Assembly (NCBI GenBank): GCA_030710605.1
Contig: CP092880.1
Span: 10,444,208-10,508,207 of the forward strand
Length of the DNA: 64,000 nucleotides
Direction of reading: 5' to 3'
DNA from: Cordylochernes scorpioides
Lineage: Eukaryota; Arthropoda; Arachnida; Pseudoscorpiones; Chernetidae
Made by a program: the position numbers and the translations under genes. Positions 44,901-56,008 of this stretch are shown piece after piece. The notes below the pieces were generated by a model. It ran no database searches, had not been told where the DNA came from, and saw only the letters and a program-made list of their open reading frames with translations. How positions within the stretch are numbered: the stretch's first letter is position 1; every line of letters begins with the position of its first letter.

Positions 44901-44987
44901 CACAATATCAAAAAGGGATTGTGTGATGGAATACTTGAGGACTTCTTGACTGAAGGCATCTGCGTAGGACTGATCTGCATAATGGAT
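44901..44987 (-). CDS. STARD3: STARD3 exon 2: MENTAL loop and helix 2 start
   Basis: 87 nt, phase 0-0, acceptor gatgttgcag, donor gtaagt. It encodes IHYADQSYADAFSQEVLKYS then ITQSLFDIV, matching the luminal loop LEQEIIQYNFKTSFFDIF of vertebrate STARD3. Confidence 0.87.
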
Positions 44988-45061
44988 CTGCAACATCCAA
45001 AAAGTCTTAGATGGTTTCAGGCAAGTCTGTCTGCATATTCAAATACACCAAATAAACATTA

Positions 45062-45415
45062 ATGATTGTAGAACGAAATTTGACAATTATACCGCAAATG
45101 TTTCTTTTAAACGAAAAATCAATATTTATTTTAAGGAGAAATAACGATTATTTCTAACCTTAGGGATAAGTATGATAGGATGAATTGTGAAGAGTTATGA
45201 TAAACGGAAAAATAAAGTGTCCAGGGGTGGGAATCGAACCCACAGTGTTCCGTTTACTGGGCAGATGCCATGTCCACTTTATCATAACTCTTCACAATTT
45301 ATCCTATCATATTTTATCCCTAAGGTTAGAAATAATTGTTATTTCTCCTTAAAATAAATTTAGATATTTCGTTTAAAAGAAACATTTGAGGTATAATTGT
45401 CCGTTCTACAATCAT
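45062..45415. mobile_element. Foldback element with tRNA-like centre
   Basis: Outer inverted ends ATGATTGTAGAACG; arms about 150 bp (ccttagggataagtatgata facing tatcatattttatccctaag). The non-paired centre (45215-45265) is a tRNA-like fragment. No coding sequence. Confidence 0.7.
45212..45275 (-). tRNA. Degenerate tRNA-Thr(AGT)-like fragment
   Basis: On the minus strand: perfect T arm GTGGGTTCGATTCCCAC and an anticodon region tgcccAGTaaacgg like tRNA-Thr(AGU). The base before the anticodon is C instead of U, and the D arm and acceptor stem do not pair. A pseudogene or SINE head, not a working tRNA. Confidence 0.45.
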
Positions 45416-45816
45416 AAGCTGCATCATATTGTATTATAAATTAATGATGTTCCCTTATCGGTTGTACTGCCTAGTTGTAAAATTTCCAATGGTGTTACGT
45501 AAAATATTACAGTTTCTCTTTAATGAAGACTTGCCAGGAAAAATCTAAAAAATTCCCAAATATGAGTAGTTCCAATTATCAGTCATCCAGTTATCATTAG
45601 TCCCAATTATTTCCATCCCCATAATTATCGGTAGTCCCAAATAACACACACACATGCACAGTATTCTCAATTCTCTCAATTATTGAGAAATTGAAATCAG
45701 GGTTGTAAAAGTGAGAGAACTTGGGGACAGAAAAGATGTACTTAATGCAGGATTCGATCCTGGGTCGTGATTGTTAAAAACCAACAGTACTCCTCCAGCA
45801 GCTCCCCAATTATAGT

Positions 45817-46186
45817 GTCTTCTTCTTTCTTATCTCCACTCAATCATATTAGGGTATCAAGTTGTGACCCTTGATGGTGTCTGTTTGACAACCATCATGA
45901 CTGGGTGAAGTAGAATGCATCTGCCTTTGTCATTAAGACTGGGAGCACTACTTAGTGGTAGGCTGACTTAGCTCCAAAAGAAATGGCCGCCTCTGACATG
46001 AGGAACAGATGCCATGTGCAGCCGCTCCTAACATGGAGTACAAACACTGCTCATCCTGTATCCCTGGATTAGGAGCCCTTACAGGGTACTATCAGCCGGG
46101 CCAACTGAGCCCAGGTTTTTTAGTGAGCTTGTTACTGCTCCCCCTCCTCCTTTTTCATCCGGATTTGGGACAGGCAAAGGCGGAGT
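45817..46186 (-). mobile_element. SINE-C
   Basis: Near full length, tail cttcttctttcttatctcca at the low end, aaaggcggag at the high end. Confidence 0.8.
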
Positions 46187-46406
46187 TTATTAATATAAAT
46201 TAAATAGTAATCATAGTGCAAGGTAACAAAACCAAATTTTAATAAAAAATCAACTCCTAATTGCTTATGGCTTGCCTTATTTGTCCAGAACAAATATCAA
46301 CTAACTCTTCTGAAAGATGGAGCAAACCATCAAGTTTTAGCTGCATGATCTGGAGCTACTTCTTTTTTCTTTATTTATCCACTGATCCCACTTACACTAT
46401 TTTTCA

Positions 46407-46763
46407 ACTCCTCCTTTGCCGGTCCCAAGCCCGGATGAAAAAGGAGGAGGGGGAGCAGTAACAAGCTCACTAAAAAACCTGGGTTCAGCTGGCCTGGCTG
46501 ATAGTACCCTGTAAGGGCTCCTAATCCAGGGATACAGGATGAGCAGCGTTTGCACTCCATGTTAGGAGCAGCTGCACGTGGTGTCTGTTCCTCATGTCAG
46601 AGGCGGCCATTTCTTTTGGAGCTAAGTCGGCCTGCCACTGAGTTGTGCTCCCAGTCTTAATGACAAAGGTAGACGCATGCTACTCCACCCAATCATGATG
46701 GTTGTCAACTTTACAAGCTTGATACTGTAATATGATTGAGTGGAGATAAGAAAGAAGAAGAAG
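46407..46763 (+). mobile_element. SINE-C
   Basis: Plus-strand copy ending gataagaaagaagaagaag, with the 13-bp duplication ACACTATTTTTCA (46394-46406 and 46764-46776). Confidence 0.85.
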
Positions 46764-46847
46764 ACACTATTTTTCATGAAATTAAGTTAGTAATTATTAT
46801 GTGATGTTATGATAAAACTATAATTGTAACATCAAATATCAACACAA

Positions 46848-47009
46848 GGTAATAAGTCCAAATCCAAATAAATAAATAAGGTGTGACGTATCGGTAACAG
46901 CGTTGTTACCATCATCAGACAAAGCGGTAACAACGCTGAAACGTCACACACTATTTATTTATTTAGTCTTATTACCTTTGTTTATAATCTATAATCCAAA
47001 TTGTGCCTT
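46848..47009. mobile_element. Foldback element F1
   Basis: Flanked by a 13-bp duplication catcaaatatcaa. The core reads catcatcagac, i.e. CTGATGATGG on the complement. Left arm truncated at cacaaggtaataag. Confidence 0.7.
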
Positions 47010-47179
47010 AGCATCAAATATCAAGTATTTACTTTTTTTGTTTTTACACCTAATGAACTTTCTAGAGGGCAAAATATTGCTATTTAGAGAATGGTAGGAA
47101 GAATAATGAGATGGCTGGATGGAAGAGAGAAAAACTGAAGATTACTGTATGTATGCGTGCATGTATACATATATACGAA

Positions 47180-47590
47180 CAAACAAACAAAAACCTTTAT
47201 TAAGACACTATTGTCTTACAAAGGGATTCCCCTAAAGGTTATATATGTACATGAGTGAGGAGGAAAAGCAATTTAGAGGGGAGGGGGAGCAATCAGCCAT
47301 TGTCTGTGGAGTTGAGCACTTCTCTCATTTTATCAATCGCCTTGAAAAATTTAAATATTTATAAACAAATGTTTTATCCAGCAGGAGGAGAGCATTAAAG
47401 ATTTTATATACATGTTGTTCATTGTAGTGAGCTAGCTCCGAAATTTCGCGAATTTCCAGTTCATGTAGGAATGGGCAATGGAATAGATAGTGGACCAAAT
47501 TGTCTTGGATGCCAACATTGCAGAAGTAGCAATTTAAAGGGTCGCCTGTTCCAAAATCCCGTGATATCCTCGCGGAAAAGTAGCCATGTA
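47180..47590 (-). mobile_element. LINE-4 3' fragment
   Basis: Diverged copy of the 33405 element with CYFCNVGIQDN...HYLFHCPF; frame broken near the end. The tail side is acaaacaaaaacctttatta. Confidence 0.8.
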
Positions 47591-47879
47591 TATATATATA
47601 GAGAGAAAAATCTATGCACAAAAAATCTCAAGAGTGCCATGTGGACAGATAAAAGAAGAAATGTTTTAATCTTAAATGAAATTAAACCGTCTCCCTAGGA
47701 AATCAAGAAAACTACCAGAAGGTCACTAGGTGTGCTGCAAGTTATGTTCACTATCAGATCACATTGGAGATTATTTGTCCATAAAGTCATCAAAGTGAAC
47801 TCAACTTGATGGACACTAACAAAAACAACAGAGAAAATAAATGGACAAAGATATTTTTAAAACATCTTCTAATCTAAAA

Positions 47880-48053
47880 GAAAATAAGACCTAATCCAAA
47901 TAATTTATTAGTGTGTGACGTTTCGGCAACAACATTGTCACCATCATCAGACAAATGGTGACAATGTTGTTGCCGAAACGTCACACACTAATAAATTATT
48001 TGGATTAGGTCTTATTTTCTTTTATTATAATCTATTATCCAAATTGTGCTTTA
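47880..48053. mobile_element. Foldback element F1
   Basis: Nearly perfect palindrome with GTCTGATGATGG-hairpin-GAAACGTC. Flanked by catcttctaatct on both sides, a 13-bp target duplication. Confidence 0.75.
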
Positions 48054-48067
48054 TCATCTTCTAATCT

Positions 48068-48217
48068 TAAGAAAAAGGCATCTCCTTATCGTGCAACTGA
48101 AAGTTTCTGATGGCGCAAGCCATCAGCAACTTTCAGTTGCACTATAAGGAGATGCCTTTTTCTTAATTTATGCACCTTATCCTAGTACAAAATATCACAT
48201 TTGTACTATTTTTCACA
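48068..48217. repeat. Short palindromic insertion
   Basis: Arms of about 45 bp (aaaaaggcatctccttat ... ataaggagatgccttttt) around tctgatggcgcaagccatca. It sits between the second and third copies of catcttctaatct, so it may be a separate insertion into the same target. Confidence 0.65.
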
Positions 48218-48704
48218 TCTTCTAATCTTGCTAATGATTTATGTCCCATCTATATATATCAGAATAATAATTATTTTTATAAATTAATTATAAGACAAAA
48301 ATTTGCATAATTAGATTTCAAGGTAACAAATCCAAATTGTGACATTTTAGCATAATAGCAATTGGTCTTGTTACTTTGTAAGCAAATATCGAATCAATTG
48401 AATTCAAGAATATTGATATAAAAGATACCTCTTTTTTTCTTGACAAGTCAATTATATTTATTCTGATGAATGGTGCAAAGCCATTAGCACGATATTCAGT
48501 TCACGGTTGACAGATTTTTTCTGGATAATTTCAGTAACCTAATACTTCACATTATTTGTCTATTTTTGACAAGATAGTCAAACCCTCTGATTATGTAAAT
48601 TGATGATGATACAGTAAATAGGTGAGGCAGAAAAAGAAAAAAAATTGACCTGGAGGCTTAATGAATAATGCTTCATGGTTTATAAGTCTAAAACATATAT
48701 AACA

Positions 48705-48955
48705 ATGATAAGGCACAATTTGGATTATAGATTATAAACACATGGTAATAAGACCAAATACAAATAAATAATTAGTGTGTGACATTTCAGTAACAGTGTT
48801 GTTACCATCTTCAGACAAAAGTACTGAATGAGAAATTTTACCACAGCATATTTTAAATATAAACCATTCTAAATATAGACCAAATCCAAATAAATATTTG
48901 TTACCGAAACGTCAACCACTAATTATTTCTTTGGATTTGGTCTTATTACCTTGCG
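48705..48955. mobile_element. Foldback element F1, longest copy
   Basis: Both arms present with an extra central segment; flanked by atatataacaatg on both sides (13 bp). Confidence 0.75.
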
Positions 48956-49139
48956 TATATATAACAATGTATTTTTGTGTGAAAACAAGCTAAGTATGTT
49001 CTTAGAACTTTTCCTGCTAAATTTTAGGTACGAGAAGAGTGCCATCATGTCAAATAAAATTGACAATTTTTTTTCTAAAAAAAAAAAAAAACAAGTTGCA
49101 CATAAAACATCCACACACATTGAATGGTGCATGTGACAA

Positions 49140-49783
49140 TTTCCAAACATACCAATCAGCTTATCATGCCTGTAATCAGCTATTGTATCAATCTTACAAA
49201 ATAAAGTAAGGGATTTATCAATGTCACTCACTAGTTGTTTAGTCATTCTTGAGGCAATAAACCTTCATATTATATTCTAGCCTGAAAACTGACCCCTGCC
49301 ACTTCACCAGCACTTTTTTGGCAAATTTAACTGATTTCATGACTTCCCTCGCAGGATGTTATGAAATCGAATCCTCCCATATACTGATGAGGGCTCAAAT
49401 TGATGGTATACACTTTAGATTTTTGTCTGAATGTGCCAAAATTCCATATCACCCCATTAAACCTGATAGGTCTCCCTAGGAAATCAAGAAAACTACCAGA
49501 AGGTCACTAGATGTGCTGCAAATTATGTTCACTACCAGGTTAAAATTGGAGAATATTATCCATAGAGTCACCAAAGTGAACTCAACTTGATGGACACTAA
49601 CAACAACAACAGAGAAAATAAATGGACACAATTATTTTTAAAACATTTAGAAAGAAGTTTTTACTGGGGTAAATGGTTTACTAGGGTGGTAAATATACTG
49701 CATCGTTCTAATGTCTAAAAAAAGGGAGAGAGGGTTTAATATCAGTACATATTATGTCCATAGTTATAGCCATAATTAAAATT
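49140..49783. other. Intron 1, unassigned
   Basis: No coding exon or named element. A segment near 49465-49625 (gtctccctaggaaatcaag ... tcaacttgatggacacta) recurs at about 47690-47850, so an unclassified dispersed repeat is present. Confidence 0.45.
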
Positions 49784-49793
49784 AATGAGACTT

Positions 49794-50169
49794 CTTCTTC
49801 TATCTTATCTCCACTCAATCATATTAGGATATAAAGTTGTGACCCTTGATGATGTCTGTTTGACAACCACCCTGACTGGGTGAAGTAGAATGTGTCTGCC
49901 TTTGTCATTAAGACTGGGAGCACTACTCAGTGGCAGGCCCGACTTAGCTCTAAAAGAAATGGCCGCCTCTGACATGAGAAACAGATGCCATATGCAGCCG
50001 CTCCTAACATGGAGTACAAACGCTGCTCATCCTGTATCCCTGGATTAGGAAGGAGTCCTTACAGGGTACTATCAGCTGGGCCAGCTGAACCCAGGTTTTT
50101 TAGTGAGCTTGTTACTGCTCCCCTTCCTCCTTTTTCATCCGGGCTTGGGACTGGCTAAGGCGGAGTTTA
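49794..50169 (-). mobile_element. SINE-C
   Basis: Near full length with the 10-bp duplication AATGAGACTT (49784-49793 and 50170-50179). Confidence 0.82.
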
Positions 50170-50256
50170 AATGAGACTTGAAAATTAGAATTAAAATCCC
50201 ATAACCACATTGCTGTTATAAAAGAAGCTGTTATGAGGAGATCCCACTGTTATATC

Positions 50257-50405
50257 ATGCAACTTAATAAATTAATAGAGTGTGACGTATCTGCTATTTG
50301 GTTTACACACTTGATAATAGTACTATGTAAGAACATGCTGTGATATTTTTCCTCATTTATTCTTTTGTCTGTTGATGGTAACAACGCTGTTACTGAAACG
50401 TCACA
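50257..50405. mobile_element. Foldback F1 fragment
   Basis: aatagagtgtgacgtatctg and ctgttgatggtaacaacgct...gaaacgtcacac; right arm cut by the SINE-C that follows. Confidence 0.55.
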
Positions 50406-50727
50406 CAAGCACGGATGAAAAAGGAGGAAGGGGAGCAGTAACAAGCTCACTAAAAAACCTGGGCTCAGCTGGCCCTGTAAGGGCTCCTAATCCAGGGATA
50501 TAGGATGAGCAGTGTTTGTACTCCATGTTAGGAGCGGCTGCACATGGTGTCTGTTCCTTATGTCAGAGGTGGCTATTTTTTTTGGAGCTAAGTCGGCCTG
50601 CCACTGAGTAGTGCTCCCAGTCTTAATGACAAAGGCAGGTACATTCTACTTCACCCAGTCATGGTGGTTGTCAAAGCTTGATACCCTAATATGATTGAGT
50701 AGAGATAAGAAAGAAGAAGAAGAAGCT
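50406..50727 (+). mobile_element. SINE-C, 5'-truncated
   Basis: From aagcacggatgaaaaagga to gataagaaagaagaagaag, joined directly to a foldback F1 arm. Confidence 0.78.
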
Positions 50728-50849
50728 AGAGATTAAAAAGAGTTTGAAAAGGTACTTTTCCCTGGAGGCCTGGTATATTTTTATTCTATATTTTGATACA
50801 AGGGATTATTTTATTTAGGTAAGAGGACACCTCTCTCTGTACAAAGAGG

Positions 50850-51290
50850 TTTGTGTTTCTTGTCCCCTTGTGTAAAGATTAAGTGAATTCCATGAGTTCA
50901 TGCTCCTCAAGCTGATCTCATGGAATGGGATGTAGGGGTGCAGCTTTTGTTGATCATGGCACCATGATCCAGGGACACTTTGGTGAAAGTCTGACTTTAC
51001 CTGTAGTTTGAGGTCATTCTTAACATGGAAGCTACGCCTTTGCTGCTGACTCTAACATAAGTACAGACGCAGCTCCTCCGTATCCCTGGAGTGGGACCCT
51101 TGCTGAGGAACAAGGTCAGTTGAACTCAGGTCTACTCCTCTTCTAACAATTCTGCTGTTGGTCCGCGACTGCTTATTTGTCAAAGTTATTCTGCTGGTTT
51201 CGCAGCTGGCCTTCATATTTGAAGGCCGTTCCCCTATCGAGCACCTGGGGATGTGCCCTGTAGCAGTCAGCTCTGCCGAGGGACCTTGTA
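50850..51290 (-). mobile_element. SINE-B
   Basis: Minus-strand copy, tail tgtttcttgtccccttgtgt, head ...agtcagctctgccgaggga. Confidence 0.8.
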
Positions 51291-51523
51291 GCATGGTTAT
51301 TATTATATTTAATGGGCAGTTCTGTGTTCTCTGTAACTTGAAATTTTACAATTAAAGATTGTATCTAGATGTAGTCAGTCACGAGGTTTGTCTATGTAGT
51401 GAATATCCTTTACTTGAAATGATCCTTATAAATAACCTTTTATTTCAATTTAAATGTCCCCCTAGGAACACTTTCGCTGCCATATATATATGTTTCTACT
51501 GTTGTCTATACATATTTACAACT

Positions 51524-51697
51524 AGCCGAATGACCCGGGCAACGCCCGTGTTTTACCCGACTGTAGATGTTACAACGGTGATCCTTAGGTCGCTGGTTCA
51601 AATCCGGCTCGAGGGAGCTGGCGAGCACGTGACCTCCCTGTGCGCGCGCATCCGTGACAGAGGCCGATGAGGAAAAACGGTCGTGACTATATATATA
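51524..51697 (+). mobile_element. RTE end fused to 3' part of tRNA-Tyr
   Basis: actagccgaatgacccgggc ... ttttacccgac joins at tgtagatgttacaac, that is at the anticodon and intron of tRNA-Tyr, continuing through its 3' exon (ctggttcaaatccggctcg) into a GC-rich tail gagcacgtgacctccctgtg and cggtcgtgactatata. Confidence 0.7.
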
Positions 51698-51786
51698 TAA
51701 TATAATATAATATATGTATGAGTACATTTTGTGTAGAAATAGGATTAGTTGACTTTATAAGGTAAACTTATTCATACAGTTTGTAT

Positions 51787-51873
51787 CCCTCGATAGCTCA
51801 GTTGGCAGAGCGGAGGACTGTAGATGTTACAACGGTGATCCTTAGGTCGCTGGTTCAAATCCGGCTCGAGGGA
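51787..51873 (+). tRNA. tRNA-Tyr(GUA) with 14-nt intron
   Basis: All arms pair: acceptor CCCTCGA/TCGAGGG, D arm GCTC/GAGC, anticodon stem GAGGA/TCCTT with one G-T pair, T stem GCTGG/CCGGC. Anticodon GTA is at 51820-51822. The canonical intron after position 37 is 51824-51837 (atgttacaacggtg). Discriminator A at 51873, then a T run that can end Pol III transcription. Could be an active gene or the head of a tRNA-Tyr SINE, because the downstream ~100 bp recurs at 51608. Confidence 0.85.
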
Positions 51874-52122
51874 GTTTTTTTATTTTTTATTTTTATTGGC
51901 TGCCGGCGAGCACGTGACCTCCCTGTGCGCGCGCGCATCTGTGACAGAGGCCAATGAGGAAAGACGGTCGTGACTATATTTACAATAATTTTAGGCTGTA
52001 AAGAATAGTCATAAGATTCAATAATAACCTTTGAAATATTATATATATGTTAAGAAAGAATTTAGACCCATAATAGTAGACCAATAAATAAACATACTGT
52101 TATTGCACTTTTGAATCTTTTT

Positions 52123-52285
52123 ACAGTAGAACAACCTCCATGAGAGGACACTCTCACTAGAAGGCACCTGTCTATAAAGGATAGTTTTAATCTTAAAATG
52201 ACAATTTTTACTAATTAGAAACTCTTGTATAAAAGAAAACCTGTCTCTGTAACTAGGTGTTGTCCTTTAAAGAGAGGGGTTCGAC
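52123..52285. mobile_element. pogo-like MITE fragment
   Basis: tacagtagaacaacctccat at the left and gtcctttaaagagaggggtt at the right. Confidence 0.5.
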
Positions 52286-52628
52286 AATCATTTTATATTA
52301 GAACCAGCCATTTTGGGATGATATAATATTGGTCATTTGTGCTTCTTGACTCAGATGAAATGCTACATTATTAGGTAAAAAAAAAAAAACATGTAAAATT
52401 GTTCCTCCACTTCAACATGGATAGCCCCAGCAACAAGGCCATCCTCTCAAGGAGATTCTAATAATGAGGCAAGGCCACTGCTAAACCAGAATTACAGCTC
52501 CAATTGTATGGATCTACACCCATGTCCAGACCTCTAATGTGGGAAGTGAGTAAATTTAAATCATGTATACATGAGACATAATGATTAAACTCTGCAATAC
52601 ATTTCTTTCTTTATTTTAAACACAAGGT

Positions 52629-52925
52629 TTACCTGTCCCAAGCCCGGATGAAAAAGGAGGAGTGGGAGCAGTAACAAGCTCGCTAAAAAACCTGGGTTCA
52701 ACTGGCCCAGCTGATAGTACCCTGTAAGGGCTCCTAATCCAGGATTACAGGATGAGTCTGTACTCCATGTTAGGATCGGCTGCACATGACGTCTGTTTCT
52801 CATGTCAGAGGCGGCCATTTCATATTGGAGCTAAGTTGGCCTGCCACTGAGTAGTGCTCCCAGACTTAATGACAAAGGCAGACACATTCTACTTCACCCA
52901 GTGTGGAGATAAGAAAGAAGAAGAA
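52629..52925 (+). mobile_element. SINE-C with internal deletion
   Basis: From cctgtcccaagcccggatg to gagataagaaagaagaaga; loses part of the region between the Cys-like body and the tail. Confidence 0.75.
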
Positions 52926-52926
52926 A

Positions 52927-53080
52927 CACAAGGTAATAAGACCAAATCCAAATATATAAATAGTGTGTGACGCTTCGGTAACAGAGTGGTTACTGAAATG
53001 CCATATACTATTTATTTATTTGGATTTGGTCTTAATACCTTGTGTTTATAATCTATAATTCAAATTGTGTCTTATCATTT
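52927..53080. mobile_element. Foldback element F1
   Basis: acacaaggtaataagaccaa to ttcaaattgtgtcttat; short centre. Abuts the SINE-C tail. Confidence 0.65.
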
Positions 53081-53425
53081 CTTTATTTTTAAAATTGATG
53101 ATCTTTCAAAAACCTCTTCTTTGGACCTAATTAAAAACAAAAATAAAACTATAAATATTGACTAGAAATATTTTAAAGTATCGCATTTCTATCAAGTTCT
53201 TTCTTTTAAGTTTTTATATTTAGAGTTGTACTTATTTTTATTTAGATTTTTTTTTCAAAGAAGAATAATGAGGCTTGAAAGCTCACCAGTTTTTAAAATA
53301 AAGAAAGAAATGTGTTGCAGAGGTTCAATCATTATGTCTCAATTCAATCTATGCTTGTATCTATTGTATGGGATGGACTTTTTGAGTCTTTCAATGTGGG
53401 TCCCATGGAATCCCTAGGAAGCTAC

Positions 53426-53656
53426 CTTGACATAGATGATCCAGATGAGGAACATGAAGAGAACGTCGAAGGCAGCCAGGAGACAGAAGAACCTCCGGAC
53501 TGTGGAGATCCGGCGGTAGAGAGAGGTCCCAATGACTAGAGCCTCAAATTCATTCTCTGGGTCCGGAGGAGAGGCTGGCTGGAGAGGCTGGATGCTGGAG
53601 TAGGACGTGGCAGGTTGGAGCTCCGTCTTGAACTTGGGGCCCACGTTTCCCATATC
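53426..53656 (-). CDS. STARD3: STARD3 exon 1 (first coding): N-terminus and MENTAL helix 1
   Basis: The acceptor gtgtccccag is followed by GAT and then ATG at 53653-53651, giving 76 codons (228 nt) that end in phase 0 before the donor gtagct. It starts MGNVGPKFKTELQP, has a Pro/Ser-rich tail, then RRISTVRRFFCLLAAFDVLF and the helix ending LIWIIYVK. This matches ISDVRRTFCLFVTFDLLF of vertebrate STARD3. The acceptor just before the ATG implies an untranslated exon further upstream, not identified. An in-frame Met six codons earlier lies in the intron side. Confidence 0.87.
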
Positions 53657-53703
53657 CTGGGGACACAACAATCCTGCTTACTGAAGTCCTTAGTTTCACA
53701 CAA

Positions 53704-53815
53704 CTGCCCCATGTGTAGACATGTGGTGCACTTACAGTAAAAGCAGTCATCAACTTCTACCCACCATGATTATCATGGGCTGTACCACGTGTACTAAGGA
53801 TAAGCAAAAAAAAAA
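53704..53815 (+). mobile_element. SINE-A 3' end
   Basis: 5'-truncated; from catgtgtagacatgtggtgc to aaggataagcaaaaaaa, only ~50 bp from the exon 1 acceptor. Confidence 0.72.
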
Positions 53816-53849
53816 AACTGTCTCATCTATATCCATAAAGATGGCATCC

Positions 53850-53990
53850 TCTGGATTGGATTATAGATTATAAACACAAGATGATAAGACCAAATCCAAA
53901 TATATAAATAGTGTGAGAGGTTTCGGTAACTACACTGTTACCGAAACGTCCCACACTATTTATTTATTTGGATTTGGTCTTATTACTTTG
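53850..53990. mobile_element. Foldback element F1, short
   Basis: gattatagattataaacaca and tttggatttggtcttatt arms around tttcggtaactacactgtta. Confidence 0.65.
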
Positions 53991-54230
53991 GGAAGTTTTA
54001 TCGTTTCGGGCAAGAAAGGAAAGGTTAGAAAAGCTGCATATGCTACGGTAGTTTTCCATGAGAGATCATTTCATAAGCATGGCTAAAATTCAGTTTTTCC
54101 TGGAGGTAGTCTTTCATTAGAGACTGTTTTGGCTGAAAGACTTTTCATGTCTTAGCTTGACCAGAGTTTCTAATAAGAGACTACCTCCTTGAAACACCAG
54201 GTTTAATCATGATTTGGGGGACGTGGGAGG

Positions 54231-54575
54231 TACAGTAAACCCTCTACATGATCAAGTCTTGTTCTGGTAGACTTGATGTTATAACCAGGAGGGATACTGA
54301 GTTCAACTGACCCGGTTAATGGACCTCAGCAATGGTCCCACTCCAGGGATACGGAGGAGCTGTGTCTGTACTCATGTTAGAGTCAGCAGCAAAGGCTTCC
54401 ATGTTAGGAACTGCCTCAAACTACAGGCAAAGTCAGACTTCCACCAAAGTGTGCCTGGATCATAGTGCCATGATCAATGAAAGCTGCACCCCTATACCCC
54501 ATTCCATGAGATCATGAACTCTTGGAATTCGTGTAATTTTTACACAAGGGGATAAGAAACAACAACAACAACTTT
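54231..54575 (+). mobile_element. SINE-B variant
   Basis: Head acagtaaaccctctacatga ... ttataaccaggagggatac (shared with 21978), body, tail ggggataagaaacaacaac. Confidence 0.8.
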
Positions 54576-54668
54576 GATGCTATACCTTTCCAGTTACACA
54601 TCTACATTTAAATGTTCACCTAAACTTTTTAAATACATTTGATATAGAAACTCCACATGAGAGAATGC

Positions 54669-54870
54669 ACAATGCAGTAGCAAGTTTGCTGGGTTGAGCT
54701 GGCCTGGCTGCTAGCACCTGATCCAGAAACACAGGATGATCTATCTACACTCCCCAGTTGGGAGTAGCAGCTGGCATCTCTATTCATCTTGTCACAGAAA
54801 TGGCTAGCTTGTATTGAAGTCAGCCTGCTACTGAGAAGTTAATGCTCCCAGTCTTACTGACAGACAACAT
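54669..54870 (+). mobile_element. Old, diverged SINE-C
   Basis: agcaagtttgctgggttgag, gatccagaaacacaggatga and cagcctgctactgagaagtt match SINE-C with many changes. Confidence 0.55.
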
Positions 54871-54876
54871 GCTTAG

Positions 54877-55196
54877 GGGGTCGGTGGAAGGATGGTCTAA
54901 ATCGTTGGTTTTCGACCGCTACGACCCGGGTTTGATTCCCTCATTGGGCACTTTTTTCTAATTTGTAAAAAAAAAATGCTCCAATGGCCCCCAATTCTTG
55001 CAAAAGTTTAACCCCACCAGCGAGTGCAAGTAACCAAACGGGGCTCTGGCACATTTGTAAGTGCAAAGTCGAACTGCTTTTCACATTTGTAGACGTGTGG
55101 TGCACTTACAGTAAAAGCAGTCGCTTACTTCAACCCACCATGATTATCATGGCCTGTACCACGTGTACTAGGGATAAGCAAAAAAAAAAAAAAACA
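54877..55196 (+). mobile_element. SINE-A
   Basis: Complete, from gggggtcggtggaaggatgg to tagggataagcaaaaaaa. Confidence 0.82.
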
Positions 55197-55312
55197 TGAA
55201 GCTTAGGCTACACAGACATCTTTAAATGATTGTGTGGAGATAAGTAAGATGAAGACATTGGCACATTGCTCTGTCTTGATCATTTATATTATGTAGTTTA
55301 CTTTATATGTGG

Positions 55313-55633
55313 GGGTCGGTGGAAGGCTGGTTAAACCGTTTGGTTTTCGACCACTACGACCCGGGTTCGATTCCCGCATTGGACACTTTTTTCTGTTTAA
55401 AAAAAATATATATTAAAAAATTCTCCAATGGCCCCCCGATTCTTGCAAAAGTCCAACCCCACCAGCTAGTGCAAGTAACCAAATGGGGCTCTAGCACATT
55501 TGTAAGTGCAAAGTTGAACTGCTTTCACATGTATAGACATGTGGTGCGCTTACAGTAAAAAAGCAGTCGCTAACTACCCGCCCATGATTATCAGGGCCTG
55601 TACCATGTGTACTAGGGATAAGCAAAAAAAAAG
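55313..55633 (+). mobile_element. SINE-A
   Basis: Complete, B box gggttcgattcccgc, tail tagggataagcaaaaaaa. Confidence 0.82.
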
Positions 55634-55679
55634 TTTACTTTATGCACCTGCTAATCCATTTTCCTCTACTTATCTCTAA

Positions 55680-55830
55680 ATGATAAGGTACAAATATTGG
55701 ATTATAGATTAGAAACACAAGGTAATAAGACCAAATCCAAATCAATAAATATAGTGAAAGACTTTTCTGTAACAAAATTAACTGCACACACTATTTATTT
55801 GAATTTGGTTGTATTACCTTGTGTTTCTTT
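55680..55830. mobile_element. Foldback F1, diverged
   Basis: aaggtaataagaccaaatcc and ttggttgtattaccttgtg arms. Confidence 0.6.
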
Positions 55831-56008
55831 TATCTCTCTTTACATTTATTGTAATCTACATGTACAATAGAACCTCCATGAGGACTACAACTAGATGTTG
55901 TCCTTTAAGAAAGATGTTCTACAGGTATAAGCAAGTTTTGTAGTTGAATACAATTGAATTTCTACCTCGCATATATTTGTCTGATATATCTCTAAGGTGA
56001 ATATCCTT

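Larger units (their letters stand above)
352..53653 (-). other. STARD3: STARD3/MLN64-like gene (multi-exon, 3' end outside window)
   Basis: This is the overall gene model. Eleven minus-strand coding exons, listed separately, join in consistent phase to 424 codons; vertebrate STARD3 has about 445 residues, so roughly 25-30 C-terminal residues lie outside the window. The order is cytosolic N-terminus, four MENTAL transmembrane helices (exons 1-5), an acidic linker with the FFAT-like core DFYSPPA (exons 6-7), then the START domain (exons 8-11). Known family role: MENTAL anchors the protein in late endosomes, the FFAT-like motif binds VAP proteins in the ER, and START moves sterol. Exons 5-10 occur twice, on either side of a 100-N gap. 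The family is recognised from recall of the vertebrate protein, not from a database search. The shorter STARD3NL is excluded by the START exons. Confidence 0.88.
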
